A DNA stretch of 64,000 nt from Xanthoparmelia taractica (GCA_033085395.1 JANQBS010000090.1:1-64000); one strand, 5' to 3'; positions 22,822 to 34,416 are shown, counted from the first letter of the stretch. Translations and numbers: made by a program. Notes: a model not told the origin generated them from the letters alone.

Positions 22822-25088
22822 CTGAAGCTTGCCGCCACACAATTCGTTTCTGGTATGATTTTCAATGTACACATTATCTCGTTCTTTGCTTCTCTGGCTC
22901 TTCGATTCATGTCCATAGCTTATGACCCCACGCAATGTACATCTTTATACCTTGACCTTTTGAAGAACCGAGTGCCTTCTTACCCCTTGTATGAACACCT
23001 GGTAATCCATCCCTTTCTCTCTCTCGCCTACTTGAAACCATTTTCTTCTTTTTTCCTTTCTCCTTCCCTCCTTCCCTCCTTCCCCCTCTCCACACCATCA
23101 CTATCCACACCATACTAGAATCTAAAATCCCCCTACCACCACATCCCCATCCTTCCCCCCCCTCTCTATCTTCCATGCACAGTGTGATTTTCTTACTCAA
23201 CAATGTCTTCGGAAGCTGCCACTCGGCGCAAGTACTTGGCTGCCGTTAAGCAATACGAGACGTGATTATAGAACACCACATGCAGTCCTCCCAAGTTCCG
23301 TCAGAGGGAAATTAAGGCATAGTGAGGTCCAACTTCAACTTCTATTGGAGGGAATTAAGGAATAGCGAGGTGGGACGTGGCGAGACGGGATTGGGATTGG
23401 GAATGGGCATGGGTGTGGGTGTGGGTGTGGGTGGGATGAGGAATGAGGTTGGTGGGGTGGGGAAGTGCATAGGTGGGGTGGTCTGACCTGCATGAAAGCA
23501 AACCCTTCCCAAGTCATGCCGTTTCTACACCCATTTCTGTCTCTTCCCATCCTTGAGCAAGCACTCCTACATCCCGTAACCTCGTAATCCACGCGATAAC
23601 CAAGGTGAAAGCTCCGGGCACCACTTAGCACTGATTTTGAAGCCTCATGTTCACCGATCAACATCACCTGAGTGCCATTAATGTGTCACGAGAGCTGCTC
23701 TTTCAAACTACCATTACCTTCCCAATCCTCTCCTTTCTCATTCACCCTCCCCTAATTTCACTCCAACAACTCCTCCATCCCCCTCGACTTCCTCTTGAAA
23801 CCCTTTACTAGCAGCCCCTCTCCGCGTCACAGTCACAATCAAGCGACTACCCAGTGTCTTTTTACCCCTAATCGACCTCATATGAAGTCCATCCGAAATT
23901 TTTCATCAACTCCTCTACGCGAAACATTTCCTACTCGACTTCATCCATAATTGGAAAGATCCGTTTAAAGGGGTACGATTGGTTGTATAGAGTATTTCTA
24001 CTATTGGGTATGTCAGGGTAATGCCCTCCCCGAAGGCACTCTACCCAACGCGATCTGTGACAACCGTTGCATGGATATCGAAAGATAGGGTTGAAGCCAT
24101 AAGGATCTCTAAAACAGGTTTTCACGCATGGCCAGCGCCCACTTTAGATATCGCCAAGAACAGGCTCACTGTTAGTGGATGAAGCCTGCTCAAGCGGGAG
24201 GAGTCCTTCATAAGTTACGAAGGGATTGGGAGCCTCAGATTAGACTGTTGTCATTTTGCGTGTCATGATCTGCTATATGCCCTGGCTGATGAAGCTCCAA
24301 TGATATCGTCCCCCTCTCATCGAAAGCTCCTTCTTACAAAAGCAGCCATGGCAGAACATAACCTTCAGTGCCAAATCACGTACCCAGAAGTATATCAACA
24401 TACCCACAGCGCTACTCCATAACTGAGAGACCGTCCTCCGTCTACGAGCTAAAACCTAGTAACCACTTGCGGCAGGGACGATGGAAGGTGGGTTTTCTAC
24501 CCAGTCCATCAAGCCCCGACCGTGTGGGAAACGGCTACTCCAACACCACTCCGAGGATTGGATGAGGAAGTTGTTATGGAATCAGAATCTTGATCACATC
24601 ACTGTGGAATTTGATCGGCATGACTCGAAAGATGAAGGCGGAGATAGAATCAAGTATGGTGGGCCCAAATCCACCACGCTCCTTCACAGAATCTGGCTAC
24701 AAGGAGGTATTCGGATTAGGACCATATGATACAGAATCTAGCATGCAGATACTGGCGCCCCGAGATTATCTCACCCAAAGTTCTGGAGCCAAGTCACGTG
24801 ACAATAATGTTTATCTCGGAGTGCGGGTTGATCCATTGCCGAAACCCTCACCGAGTTTAGGGCGTAGATCCCGCTCTCTGCACGGTCCTGCGCAGCAGCT
24901 CTACGTAGATATCACGAAGTATACTCCGTTAGATCGCATTTATATTTCAACCCCCAAAAATGTGTGAGGTCTCGTGAAGTGGCGTCAAAACCATCACGAA
25001 TGGGAGGCGAACTTACACTGCACACAGAATATACGCGTCTCCTCTTGCGCGTAGACATCCAGCTTCGAGGCCCTCCACATCGAACACC
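22822..25088. other. Intergenic, no gene recognised
   Basis: C/T-rich near 23000-23150 and a GGGTGT microsatellite near 23410; otherwise unremarkable. Short frames near 24400-24970 have no recognisable family and several stops. Confidence 0.5.
23408..23437. repeat. GGGTGT microsatellite
   Basis: About five GGGTGT/GGGTGG units in a row within non-coding DNA. Confidence 0.9.
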
Positions 25089-27307
25089 ATGACCGAGTAC
25101 AGCAACTTGCTTGATGCCTTCAAAGCACGTTTTCAGACTATGGCCGAATACAATAATCCGCTTGACGCACTCATAGCACGTTGTCAGAAAAGCGTGCAGA
25201 ACTCTAACAATTCCTCCGGCACGCCAACAGTTGTGCCTCCACCACCACCTATCTTTGGAGACCTACCCGCCAAAACCAGTGCTCCTGCGGCCTACAGTGC
25301 CAGCAAAGTATCGCCTGCAGCCATTGTTCCTGACTCCAATGTAAACCAGGACATACCTCCTGCTGCCAATGTCACACGATCCGCAATCTCTAGGAAGCTC
25401 TCGCCTGTGGCTATTGATCCTCCGCCATTCGTCCCTTCGTTGCAACAGTCATCTTCTACTTCATCCTCCGCCTGTGCTTTGCCAGAAAACTATAAAGCTA
25501 CGACTCCAATCGCCCCCGGAGTACGGATACCCAAAACGCAAGTACAACCAGACAAGGAGATTGACATGCGTTACAAAGACCTTCCTCAACGTACTATGAA
25601 GAAAGAGCTCAGAAGACGCGGCCTACTCATCGGTGGTCTAAACGCCGAGCTTAGCAAGCGCTTAGAAAAAGACGACGAATTCCAAGCCAGGGCGAGAACA
25701 GCCGAGGATTACGATACGATGAACCCAAAACAAATCTATAGCCTTTGCGTCCGCCGCTCTTTACCATCTATAGGTGCGGATTCATTGCTTCGAGACCGTC
25801 TGAAGGCCCATGATAGAAGGGCATATGGGATAGATGCTGTCCGACCTAAAATCAGCCCATCCATACAGCCCAGTTGGCCTATCTCGGGCCCGGGAACCAA
25901 AGACAGCCGAGATACGTTGCAAGAGAAGCGGCGTATGCCGATACTGAAGGACAAATCGTCTGGGGGCACAGAAATGGCAAAGAATATGGGGCAGACAGCC
26001 GAGACCATGAACCCTACAAACCCCGAGGAACGCGCTGCATACAAGCCGAAAACCGGCATGCTGCCCGGCCGAAATATACCTCAAGCGTACGATGAATTCC
26101 GCAAAAAAAAGGTTCGCAGTACACCTATCAACTGACTACATCCAGCTGACCCATTCGATAGTGGCGCTGTATCCATGACACGGACCGCATTGAAGAGACG
26201 GCCGTGAGCGTGAAAACTGCGAAACCCAACGAGCATATTGCATTCAAGGCGAAACCCGTCATAAAGTTAGCTCAACACACACAGAGAGCGTGTGAGGCAT
26301 GCCGCAAAGCCAAGGTCTGAGATATACCCAAATTCTCATCAGCCTCAGCTGACTGATGCTACAGCGGCGGTGTATACATGACAAGAATGGCAATGAGGAC
26401 CCCGCGAAAGCCCTTGAGCCCGTAATCCCAAGACCTACTGCATCGAAAGCGTACATCAAAGATAAAAGAGGCTTGATGATCAAGAATCCAGCACCGGCTG
26501 TTGAAGATTTTGCTGGAACACGCGTCACAAGACATCGGGTGTCGACCGCAAAGGCATCGGCTTCCAAAGGTGAAATGACAAGACCAGCGCAAACTGCACA
26601 TAAGGAAAAGGATGAGACAAGAAAATACAACGTGCCAAGCTCGAGGCGATCCCAGTTGCTTTACCAGCCGAAAGACGAAATCGCCCTTCTTCAGATATGC
26701 ATCAAGTTGAAAGATGTGATTGCGTGGGGAGATATTGCGGGCTTCTGGACCATGGTGCAGGACACACTGCAGCTGAAGACCGGCAAGCCGTTCAAAAGAG
26801 TCAGCCGTCACGTTAGGCTTCTTGTTCGTAAACGGCATGCCGAACGCAAGGAAATCGAGCAACGAGGCACGATTTCTGTCTCTAGGGTCTGTGCAGTGTG
26901 CAGGATGCAGGCCGCTTCTGGACAAATGGATCGCCGGAGGCAATCAAACGCATCATACGTCGCCAAATACCTCAATCACATCCACTATAGACGGAGACAA
27001 GGACGATGTAAGTCTTGTCGAGGGGGAAAGAAGGCTGCTAGACTCAAATGACTCTGCGCTTGAAGTACAGAAGAGATCCGCTACAGATGCCTGGTTAGAC
27101 ACCTCATGTGGCCCTGCGGGTCGCAAAAAGCTCAAGCTCTGCACCTCTGAGCTATCCTCTGACACAAACAAATCTTCTGCTAGCAGTGTAGGATGCTGGA
27201 GCTTGTCGGGCTCTAGCGTGACGAGTGAGAGTAGCATTGGAGATGAGAGTGAAGGGGATGTTGAGGACGACGTGAAGAGTGGCCTCTGGGCAGAGTCTCT
27301 CGATTAA
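25089..27307 (+). CDS. Protein with two SAP-like motifs and a duplicated cysteine half-finger
   Basis: Exons 25089-26111, 26162-26314, 26365-27007 and 27071-27307. Residues about 159-200 (YKDLPQRTMKKELRRRGLL...LSKRLEKDD) and 209-248 (MNPKQIYSLCVRRSLP...LRDRLKAHD) look like tandem SAP motifs, which usually bind DNA or chromatin. Exon 2 ends with RACEACRKAK and exon 3 starts RRCIHD, giving Cx2Cx6C, the first half of a Zn2Cys6 cluster split by a 50-nt intron. The exon 1/2 junction has the same layout, AYDEFRKKK then WRCIHD, with Tyr and Phe where the first two cysteines should be. Exon 3 holds a helical domain seen in many fungal proteins (GDIAGFWTMVQDTLQLKTGK). The acidic tail ends in WAESLD. 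Exon 3 changes frame near 26890: either a one-base frameshift or an extra intron (26891-26990, GTGCAG...CTATAG). A nuclear DNA-binding role is inferred. Confidence 0.62.
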
Positions 27308-27710
27308 AGAGTTGGTGTCACATCTCCTAGCCTGCTAATGAATCCGAGTCATTTCAAACTCTTGATTTTCCCCCAATACTCAGAGGCTTAACATTACCTA
27401 CTCCGGATAGATTACAGCAAGAGCCGAGAGCTTAGCGGAGTAATCACAAGGATGAGCCTCGGAACGTCCAGTAACGACGAGATCCGATAAGGACAATGCG
27501 ACCACATATGACGAAGACGGGAACGCGTGGGACACAATCTGTGTTGGGTGAGGAAAATGTTCATCGAGACCTGCAGTTGAAGGTTGGTAATTCTAGACCC
27601 ACTTAGCAACAACAGTTGCCGCTAGCGTATTCATGGCTACATGACTACGAAGCTCAAGAGACTTCGGCAACCACCATAAGCACCAGATCATGTAAGATGG
27701 TCACATGTGT
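27308..27710. other. Intergenic between convergent genes
   Basis: Shared 3' region of the SAP-motif gene and the RapZ-C-like gene. No coding or repeat signal seen. Confidence 0.5.
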
Positions 27711-28490
27711 TTATGAAGACAGTCTCTTGCTCTGCATCTCGTGCTCTCCCCATGGACGAGCTGATCTACCATCAGTCTCGCGTTGTTGAGAATACAATTC
27801 CTCCACAGGTATCGTTTTTACCCATAGTACCTTGTTTTCGCGCAAAGGTGCCTCTCTTGGGGGTAGCATCGCATCCGGTGTCACCGCTGCTCTTCTCCGT
27901 CTCGTCTCGCTCACTTGTGTTTCCGACGTTGCTTGTACCTGGTGCCTAGAGCGTGTGCGTCCTCGCGCTGGTTCGTGTTCTGATACCTCCGTAGGCTTTG
28001 CTCTTGCCGCATATTTAGGTTGTGTCTTCTGGCCTTTCTGAAGGTCAAGATGCAGACATTCGGCTTTGTGGCCATCCCAGCTCCTCACTTTTCTTGCCAG
28101 CCTTTCCGCCATCGCCACACTCCTATGCCTGCCTATATTACAATGAATCAAGCACGCGACACAACCTCCCGGTGGCTTAAGTCTCCATGCCTGGTTCAAT
28201 GCTTCCTTAACCTTTGCCACGGCCCTGTGATATTCATCTTCATTCGCTCGGATGGAGAAGAAGCTGTCGGCAAGCACTCTGTCCAGTCCATCAAACTTGT
28301 CACAGAGGTCCTCTGGAGGCGGCTGATGTTGGGACAAGTCTAAATCGAAGAGCAAGGAAAAGCCGATCACGTTGGTCGGCCCGTAGGAGAGACCGTAGGT
28401 GATGAAATGGACGCATGAGCGAACGTGTGCGCCATTGCCAACAGGATGCCTCACGAAGTACTTTGCAACAGGCAAGAGCTTGTCAGGCAT
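27711..28490 (-). CDS. RapZ C-terminal-domain-like protein
   Basis: Single exon, 259 aa, ATG at 28490. The N-terminal half (FITYGLSYGP, FDLDLSQHQPPP, LCDKFDGLD) and the motif CNIGRHRSVAMAERLA at 117-132 match the C-terminal domain of the bacterial RNA-binding adaptor RapZ. That domain ends in C-x-G-G-x-H-R-S followed by a helix, and family members in fungi are known as predicted proteins. The N-terminal P-loop ATPase of RapZ is absent, as in the fungal forms. The C-terminal 110 residues are charged (Arg/Glu/Gln-rich) and probably disordered. In bacteria the domain binds small RNA that controls glucosamine-6-phosphate synthesis; whether a fungal relative binds RNA or a metabolite is unknown. 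The gene converges with the SAP-motif gene. Confidence 0.68.
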   Translation of the reverse strand: MPDKLLPVAKYFVRHPVGNGAHVRSCVHFITYGLSYGPTNVIGFSLLFDLDLSQHQPPPEDLCDKFDGLDRVLADSFFSIRANEDEYHRAVAKVKEALNQAWRLKPPGGCVACLIHCNIGRHRSVAMAERLARKVRSWDGHKAECLHLDLQKGQKTQPKYAARAKPTEVSEHEPARGRTRSRHQVQATSETQVSETRRRRAAVTPDAMLPPREAPLRENKVLWVKTIPVEELYSQQRETDGRSARPWGEHEMQSKRLSS

Positions 28491-29520
28491 AGTTTCTTAG
28501 AGAGTGATACAGAGGCCGGTAAAGTGTCCGCGGTGTCAACGTGGTGTACGATTAGGGCAAGTATTCGATTCGGATATTTGATTGCGAGGATCTTGGAACT
28601 GCTACGGTTCTTGAACAGTGAGAAGATATTGTATCCGTGACCACCTCTTGACGCCTACTCACAACAGCCTGCCGATTCGGCCATGACGTCCGAAACAGAA
28701 GTTGAACGGAGACAGATCTACAATAGACGCAGCCTTACCCCTCTCCAGTCTCTGCCCCGTCCGGCCCGTCGCGCTCCAGGAAAGCCGGCCTATCGCCCGG
28801 ATGCCCGTTGTCGCTGATTTCTCACTTCCAGAGACTGCATCACATTCGCAATTCGCTGCGTGACTTCTTACACAAATATCCTTCTCTCTCTCGCATCACC
28901 CCCCCCAGAACTTAACTCATGAACACGCAATCTCCCGAAATGCATGTTAGTGCAGGCTTGAAAACCCCTTCCGCCCTACCTACAACAGTAGGCCTGTTTC
29001 AAAACCAACCGCCCCTACCTCGCTCCAGGGTAAAATGATTAACATCCGCTGATTGGTCGCCCACCCGAACCGAACATTGCCGCCCGCGCTGCAACTCACT
29101 CGCCCGAAGGCACTTTACCTACCTTACTATATACGAAAAGGAGATTTCCTTCTACATACAGCGCTTACATTAAGATACTCCTCGTGCTTTGGTTAGATGG
29201 CGGCTTTCTGAGCCACAATCGAGAACGGCCGCAGAGGCACCTGGCGATTTCAGCCCAGATCTGCAGACTTTGATTGCGGGATCCAGCCTCCACGACTTCA
29301 CTGTAGCGGATTCACCAATCTGGCGGCTTTCCTACACCCAACATGATCGGCATGGGCTTTACATGTGTATTGGTGCGAAGTGCTATCATGTTCGATTCCT
29401 GCATCTGTGTCTCGTATTTCAAGCGTCTTTCCGATCGAGTCATTGGAAAAAGAGCGTTTTTCATTCAAAAAGTCGTCTTCTGATATATGACAAGATATCG
29501 ATTACCTCCCTTCGAATCGT
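28491..29520. other. Intergenic, no gene recognised
   Basis: Upstream DNA of the RapZ-C-like gene and 3' flank of the NmrA-like gene. A plus-strand open frame at 29189-29722 runs into the antisense of the NmrA-like exon and has no family match. Confidence 0.5.
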
Positions 29521-30985
29521 TTACTCAGCAGGCCCCCCAGCCGTAAGCATTCCCTTCACTCCCCCCAAAAATGCCTTCAACCCAACCACCTCCTTCCCAT
29601 CAACCCCCAGCTCCCTCCCCGTCACGATCCCCTCCTTCAACTTCCCCCAATCCGACACCGTCTCCCCCCACCTCAATTGCGCCGCATACTCGCCCCCCAA
29701 CTTGGGGAAAATGGCGTCGTAATTCTCCGCCGAAACCTCGATATACACGGCCTCCTTGCCCGTAACCTCGCTCCAGACTTTGAGCGTGTCGGCGAGGGAA
29801 ATGTCTTCGGTGCTCACGAAGGTGTATTTGGCCGGGAGGGAGACGGAGGGGTTGCGCAGGATGGCGGAGACGTAGAGGCCGACGTTTATGCTGACGTCGC
29901 CGGCCATGGGGAGGATGGCGTCGGGCGCGCTGGGCTGGATCCAGACGTATTTTCCCGCGGTTGGCTATACGCACAGTATCAACCATCATCCGTCTTTCCC
30001 ATCCGTTCCGTTTCTCTTGTGCTGCTCGAAAAGTCCAGGTATGAAAGGTTGGATTACGTACCAGATACTCCACTTTGCACATTGGGAAGAAAGCCAGGTT
30101 GCTGGCGTAATAGCCCACCCATAAGAACGTGGTTCTCTTGGCCAACTCGGGCAGTTTGTCGAAGATGTATTCGTCGATGATGGCTTTGGAGTCGCAATGC
30201 GGCACGGAGAATTTGCCGCCAGAGGTCTTTTCGCCGCCGGGCAGGCTGGACCAGACGTAGTGTTTCAAAGAAGCGGTCTTGGAGGCGGCGGTGGCGATTT
30301 TGATGCCTGATGGGGTGTACAATGTCAGCGCTTCTTGTTTGTAGTGGGTCGGGTGGTCGATGCGAGATGCGAGCTAGGTCCAAGAGCGGGACTGTGGGAA
30401 TGTAGACTGAATATGGCTCGAATATAGTCGGTAGCCCAAACGGCTTTTTTGATTTAGGAAGGAATGGCTGTAATAAGCGCGCACGTGCATACCTTGCTCG
30501 ACTTCTTTGTCGCGTGACTCGGAAGAAGAGGAACCAGTGAACACATGCTCCCAGAAATTTGTGACGGCGAAGATCGCTTGGACACCCTGATTGAAGCGAG
30601 GATGGTCAGAAATCTTTCGTAGACGACCATCTTCCTTGGTAAGAGGCCACAGCAGGCAGATAATATGACTCCAAAAAAAAAAAAGGATAGAGGGCCATAG
30701 CAGGGAAGGGTTGTATAATCCGCTGTTTTCCTAGGGCTTGTTCATGTCTCATCAACCATAAACCCATAATGTACCCACCTCGAAGGCCTTCAAGAGCGTT
30801 TTCTCATCATCAATGTCGGCCGAGACAACCTCAACGCCTTGCTTTTCAAGCGCCTTCGCAGCATCCTTCGAAGTATCACGCGTGATCCCGCGAATCTTCC
30901 ACGACTTGTCCTTCAGCAAGGCTTGCACCACCGAACCACCCTGTACACCCGTAGCGCCTAAGACCGCAATGGTTTTTCGAGACAT
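29521..30985 (-). CDS. NmrA-like NAD(P)-binding protein
   Basis: Four exons (30985-30779, 30586-30493, 30306-30062, 29964-29521) give 329 aa. The N-terminus carries the Rossmann motif GATGVQGG (10-17) in a beta-alpha-beta start. The order of later blocks fits NmrA-like atypical short-chain dehydrogenases: FAVTNFWEHVF, then HYVWSSLPGGEKTSGGK, HCDSKAIIDEYI, TTFLWVGYYASN, and GKYVWIQPSAPDAILPMAGD. The catalytic YxxxK tyrosine of true dehydrogenases is not evident, so a redox-sensing or isoflavone-reductase-like role is more likely. Unlike its neighbours, the gene has long introns (192, 186 and 97 nt); the first contains an 11-12 base homopolymer run. The splice joins are phase-consistent and give expected family sequence. 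Confidence 0.88.
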
Positions 30986-32260
30986 GTTGGTGCGTGAAGC
31001 GGACGCTGTAACTCAGTTATGGAGTACCTGAAGCGAAATGGTATAAAATCTCAGTACGAATTCTGTGCTTCTGATGTTGGGGGTGACGCTGCCTTTTCAA
31101 CCAGCGACCAACATGCCCACGGGGGACTTGTGCATATGCCAACATTTTGCTTTGTAATACATGAAGAAAGTTCGCAGCGAAGGATTGTGCCGAAGCGGCG
31201 GAGATTATCAATGTCACAGTACTTACCCTGCTCCACGCCCGCATGGGGAAAGGATCACAGCCAAAACTCAAAGTCATGAAGATTGTGTGCTGGCTTCAGG
31301 CATGCACCACGACGGGTTCAACCTACACCCAGTGATGAATGAACGAGTCGCTGTTTTTGAATACGGTCTGCCGTGAAAAAAAAAAACTTGCTTCTGCAGG
31401 TAAAAGCCCTTGGAACGAATTGCTTTTGGTCCGGGAACAGCTTTCCCTTTGATGGTGCTTATTGCGACAGAGGATGAGGTTGAAATATTTCGCTATGGTC
31501 AGGGTGTGTCTATGACTTTCATGGAGTAGAAAGTGCGAGATACGGAGAAATCGAACATCTTCCGCAAATGGTTACCGTCGAAGCGCCTATGAGCCTTGTA
31601 AAGTTGTAGGAGAAGACCAACGTGAGCTGAAATCACACGAGGTGGTGCAAAAGTCCGGAGGCACGATCTACGCGCGCTCAGAAGGGATGTAGTTGATTGA
31701 AGGGTGACTTTCTGGTAGGCTACCTAACATGCACCGATGCAGTGTAATCGTCTACCTCTCGTAGATGCGAGGCTGAATCATCCATCTCGACTATTCCATT
31801 TGTTGCACAGCACAAGGTATCACTCAAGGCGCAGTTGACTCAGATCACATAAACACCGCCCACCAGGTCACGATATACGATTGATAACCAGCCTTATGCA
31901 GCCGTGACACTAGGCATGCACAGACAGCCACACCCAACTTCGCCCGGTTGTAAGCCTTGATGCAGCAGGCTCACTCCTAGGCGAAATGCACCTCATATGA
32001 AATCATTACCGTTTTCAGAATGTTTTTTTCTCTCTAATTCGGACGATTTACTATACTTGGTGCTTGTTTCTGTTATATATTAAGCCTTTTCCACAAACCT
32101 GCTCTCGAAGGGAGCACCATCCATACTCCGCAAAGCGCGCCTATGTCTTCACTACATCTTACCTATCTACCAGTATCTCACACCGAGTATCACAGACCGA
32201 TTATATACATAAAGCAAGCCTCTCCTTGTGTCTGTCAATAGTGGAAAGATCAAATTACAT
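30986..32260. other. Intergenic, divergent promoters
   Basis: Lies between the 5' ends of the NmrA-like gene (minus) and the STAND-N-like gene (plus). No coding, repeat or named motif recognised. Confidence 0.5.
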
Positions 32261-33703
32261 ATGGAGGGCGTCGGCGCCGCTGCTTCTATCCTTGCCGTTG
32301 CAGGGGCAGGAATTCAAATATCACTAAAGCTGATCGCCTTCGCGGACCAGATCGGCACAGCACCCAAAAAGATCCAGGATATAGGCACAGATGTTTCGGT
32401 CACGGCAGGGACGCTCCAAGAGCTAGGCGAGCTTATGGAAGAGTCACCTACCAAGAGATCGGCCGGCATGTTCCGTTCGGATCAAGTCCAGAACATCGAG
32501 GCTACCTCTACTAGATGCAAAGAGATATTTGACAAGCTGAGGGACCTCTTGGGCAAAGCCAGTCAGCAACTCCGGGCCATATATAAATCCACCGCGAAGA
32601 GTCACGAACAATCTCCGAAGATCAAACTGTCAAATTTGGAGCGCATGAAATGGCCTTTCTTCCAGCCTTCCATGGAACAACTTCAAAGCGCGCTCCGGGA
32701 CGCTAAAGGCACGCTGACGCTGATACTTCAAGTCGTTCACCTACGGCATGCTCAAATAACAGCCAGCCTCGATCGGGAAGAGCAGAATGATCTTATTCGC
32801 ATGATCGCCGCAATAGGACGGCAACAGCTAGCCTCACCACAAGGAAACAAAGGTGGATATCAAGTTCTAGACGCCAGCGACACCGAAGAGTCTGACTCTA
32901 AGGTTTCCTCGAAAATTCGTACGATCTTGGAAGCTTGGTCTGTTACTCCAAACACGTTTTCTGATGACGCATTCCAACATTTCCTGATCACGCCAATACC
33001 AGTTTCCCAGCAACAGATTACAAAACTATTGGAGACCTCGCCACAAGATATTCGTGAGGTTGCTTCAATGATAGATAGCCTTTCGGTTCCGGAACGAGAC
33101 GTAATAATTGGAACGCTCCTAGACATGAGCACTTTTCGTCCTGATGATTCGACTATACGATCGATCTCCTCTCAAAGCTGGACAGGTTCTCATGACTTGT
33201 TTGGGAAGGTCAGTGGCCGCAAATTCAGATTGATAATCGAGCGACAAGTCAGGCCCTCGAAATCTTCTCAAAAAAACAAGGAACGAAGATCTGGAAGGAA
33301 GAGGCACACTCTTTACTCTGAAGATTCTGATACCTCTAAATCCGACAGCTTTTCCGAGTCTGACGCCATCTATGAAGCCTACAGACGTCGATCAAGCTCC
33401 CAACAACCTCAAAGGGAACATAGAAGGAGACGTCCGGCGCCAGCACCCAAAAGGCAACCCTTCGCCGAGAGAAGACAGTTCAGTGACTATGACTGGGAGT
33501 GGAAACAGGGGGTTGGAGAGCACAAGCAAGAAGCGGATCCCCAACCCGCCAGCGTTTCATCGGATGATGACTTGGTAAAGAGTCTGTTGACCCAGTATAC
33601 CAACTTCGAGCCCGGAGAGCCACTGGTGCAGGTTTCTGCAACCCCCCCACCAAGCTATGATGAGGCATTTGTGATTCCAAAGAGGGTTCCAAGACCGTAC
33701 TGA
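32261..33703 (+). CDS. Fungal STAND/NLR-type N-terminal domain protein with disordered C-terminus
   Basis: Single exon, 480 aa. The ATG at 32261 is chosen because the domain begins there (MEGVGAAASILAVAGAGIQIS) and the few codons upstream in frame start only from GTG. Residues 1-190 form an all-helical N-terminal domain of the kind that opens fungal NLR-like and related proteins. A helical middle segment follows (about 220-300), then a basic and Ser-rich disordered region with RRR and SDSES patches. A conserved-looking tail ends the protein: DDDLVKSLLTQYTNF, then PPPSYDEAF, a motif seen at the end of related fungal proteins. No ATPase or repeat domain is present, so this is an NLR-N-only type. 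Function is not known; signalling or scaffolding is inferred. Confidence 0.75.
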   Translation: MEGVGAAASILAVAGAGIQISLKLIAFADQIGTAPKKIQDIGTDVSVTAGTLQELGELMEESPTKRSAGMFRSDQVQNIEATSTRCKEIFDKLRDLLGKASQQLRAIYKSTAKSHEQSPKIKLSNLERMKWPFFQPSMEQLQSALRDAKGTLTLILQVVHLRHAQITASLDREEQNDLIRMIAAIGRQQLASPQGNKGGYQVLDASDTEESDSKVSSKIRTILEAWSVTPNTFSDDAFQHFLITPIPVSQQQITKLLETSPQDIREVASMIDSLSVPERDVIIGTLLDMSTFRPDDSTIRSISSQSWTGSHDLFGKVSGRKFRLIIERQVRPSKSSQKNKERRSGRKRHTLYSEDSDTSKSDSFSESDAIYEAYRRRSSSQQPQREHRRRRPAPAPKRQPFAERRQFSDYDWEWKQGVGEHKQEADPQPASVSSDDDLVKSLLTQYTNFEPGEPLVQVSATPPPSYDEAFVIPKRVPRPY

Positions 33704-34416
33704 ATTCTTGCAACCTTTGCTCAGTAAGAGACCCTTTGTCTGAAGTTGGCCCGTTAGCCTACATGTGGGATAGTGGGACTATGGGTTAGTGCGTCTCACG
33801 ATCTAGCCGCTGTTCCAGATACATGCGCACATTCGGGGAACATGTGTCTTAGTAAGCTCTATATGGAAGCGCCTCACACCATCAGTTGGCTCTTCATTCG
33901 AACTTCTCGTTCAGAGCAATCACATTCTTTCCACCCACTCGCCCACGCCTGTATAATAGCTATCTAGATAGCCACTCTAGGTTTATGCTGTATAGGCATG
34001 GGAGCATTTCCAGCGCTAGGGCATGTCCGAGGGCCTATCTAGGCCTGCTGATGACCTTGCTGGGCCTGCTGGCTGCTGACCCTAGCGTTGGGATGGCCCA
34101 ATCATCTATCTACAGTACTGCTTGGTCACGGTGTGTATGCCTTCATGAATGAGAGCACTAAGAGAGACGCTTCGTCTAAACATTTGCCCGTTGACCTATA
34201 TGAAGATGTTTCAGTTGATTGAGTCATTCCCGAATGATAGAGATGAGTTTTGCTCTTTGAGGAATCGTAGCAAAGCTCATGAATGGGATATCTGCGGAGA
34301 TATCAGAGCGCTCAATAATGCTAATAGGCTTGAGACCGCTTGACTAGTCAGTCACTCATGACTGCAAAGACATGGTTAACTGGCATGAAGCGTTTTCGGT
34401 GTCATTATACTTGCCC
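33704..34416. other. Intergenic between convergent genes
   Basis: No gene recognised; short palindromic steps around 33960-33990 (CTATCTAGATAG) are the only structure noted. Confidence 0.5.
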
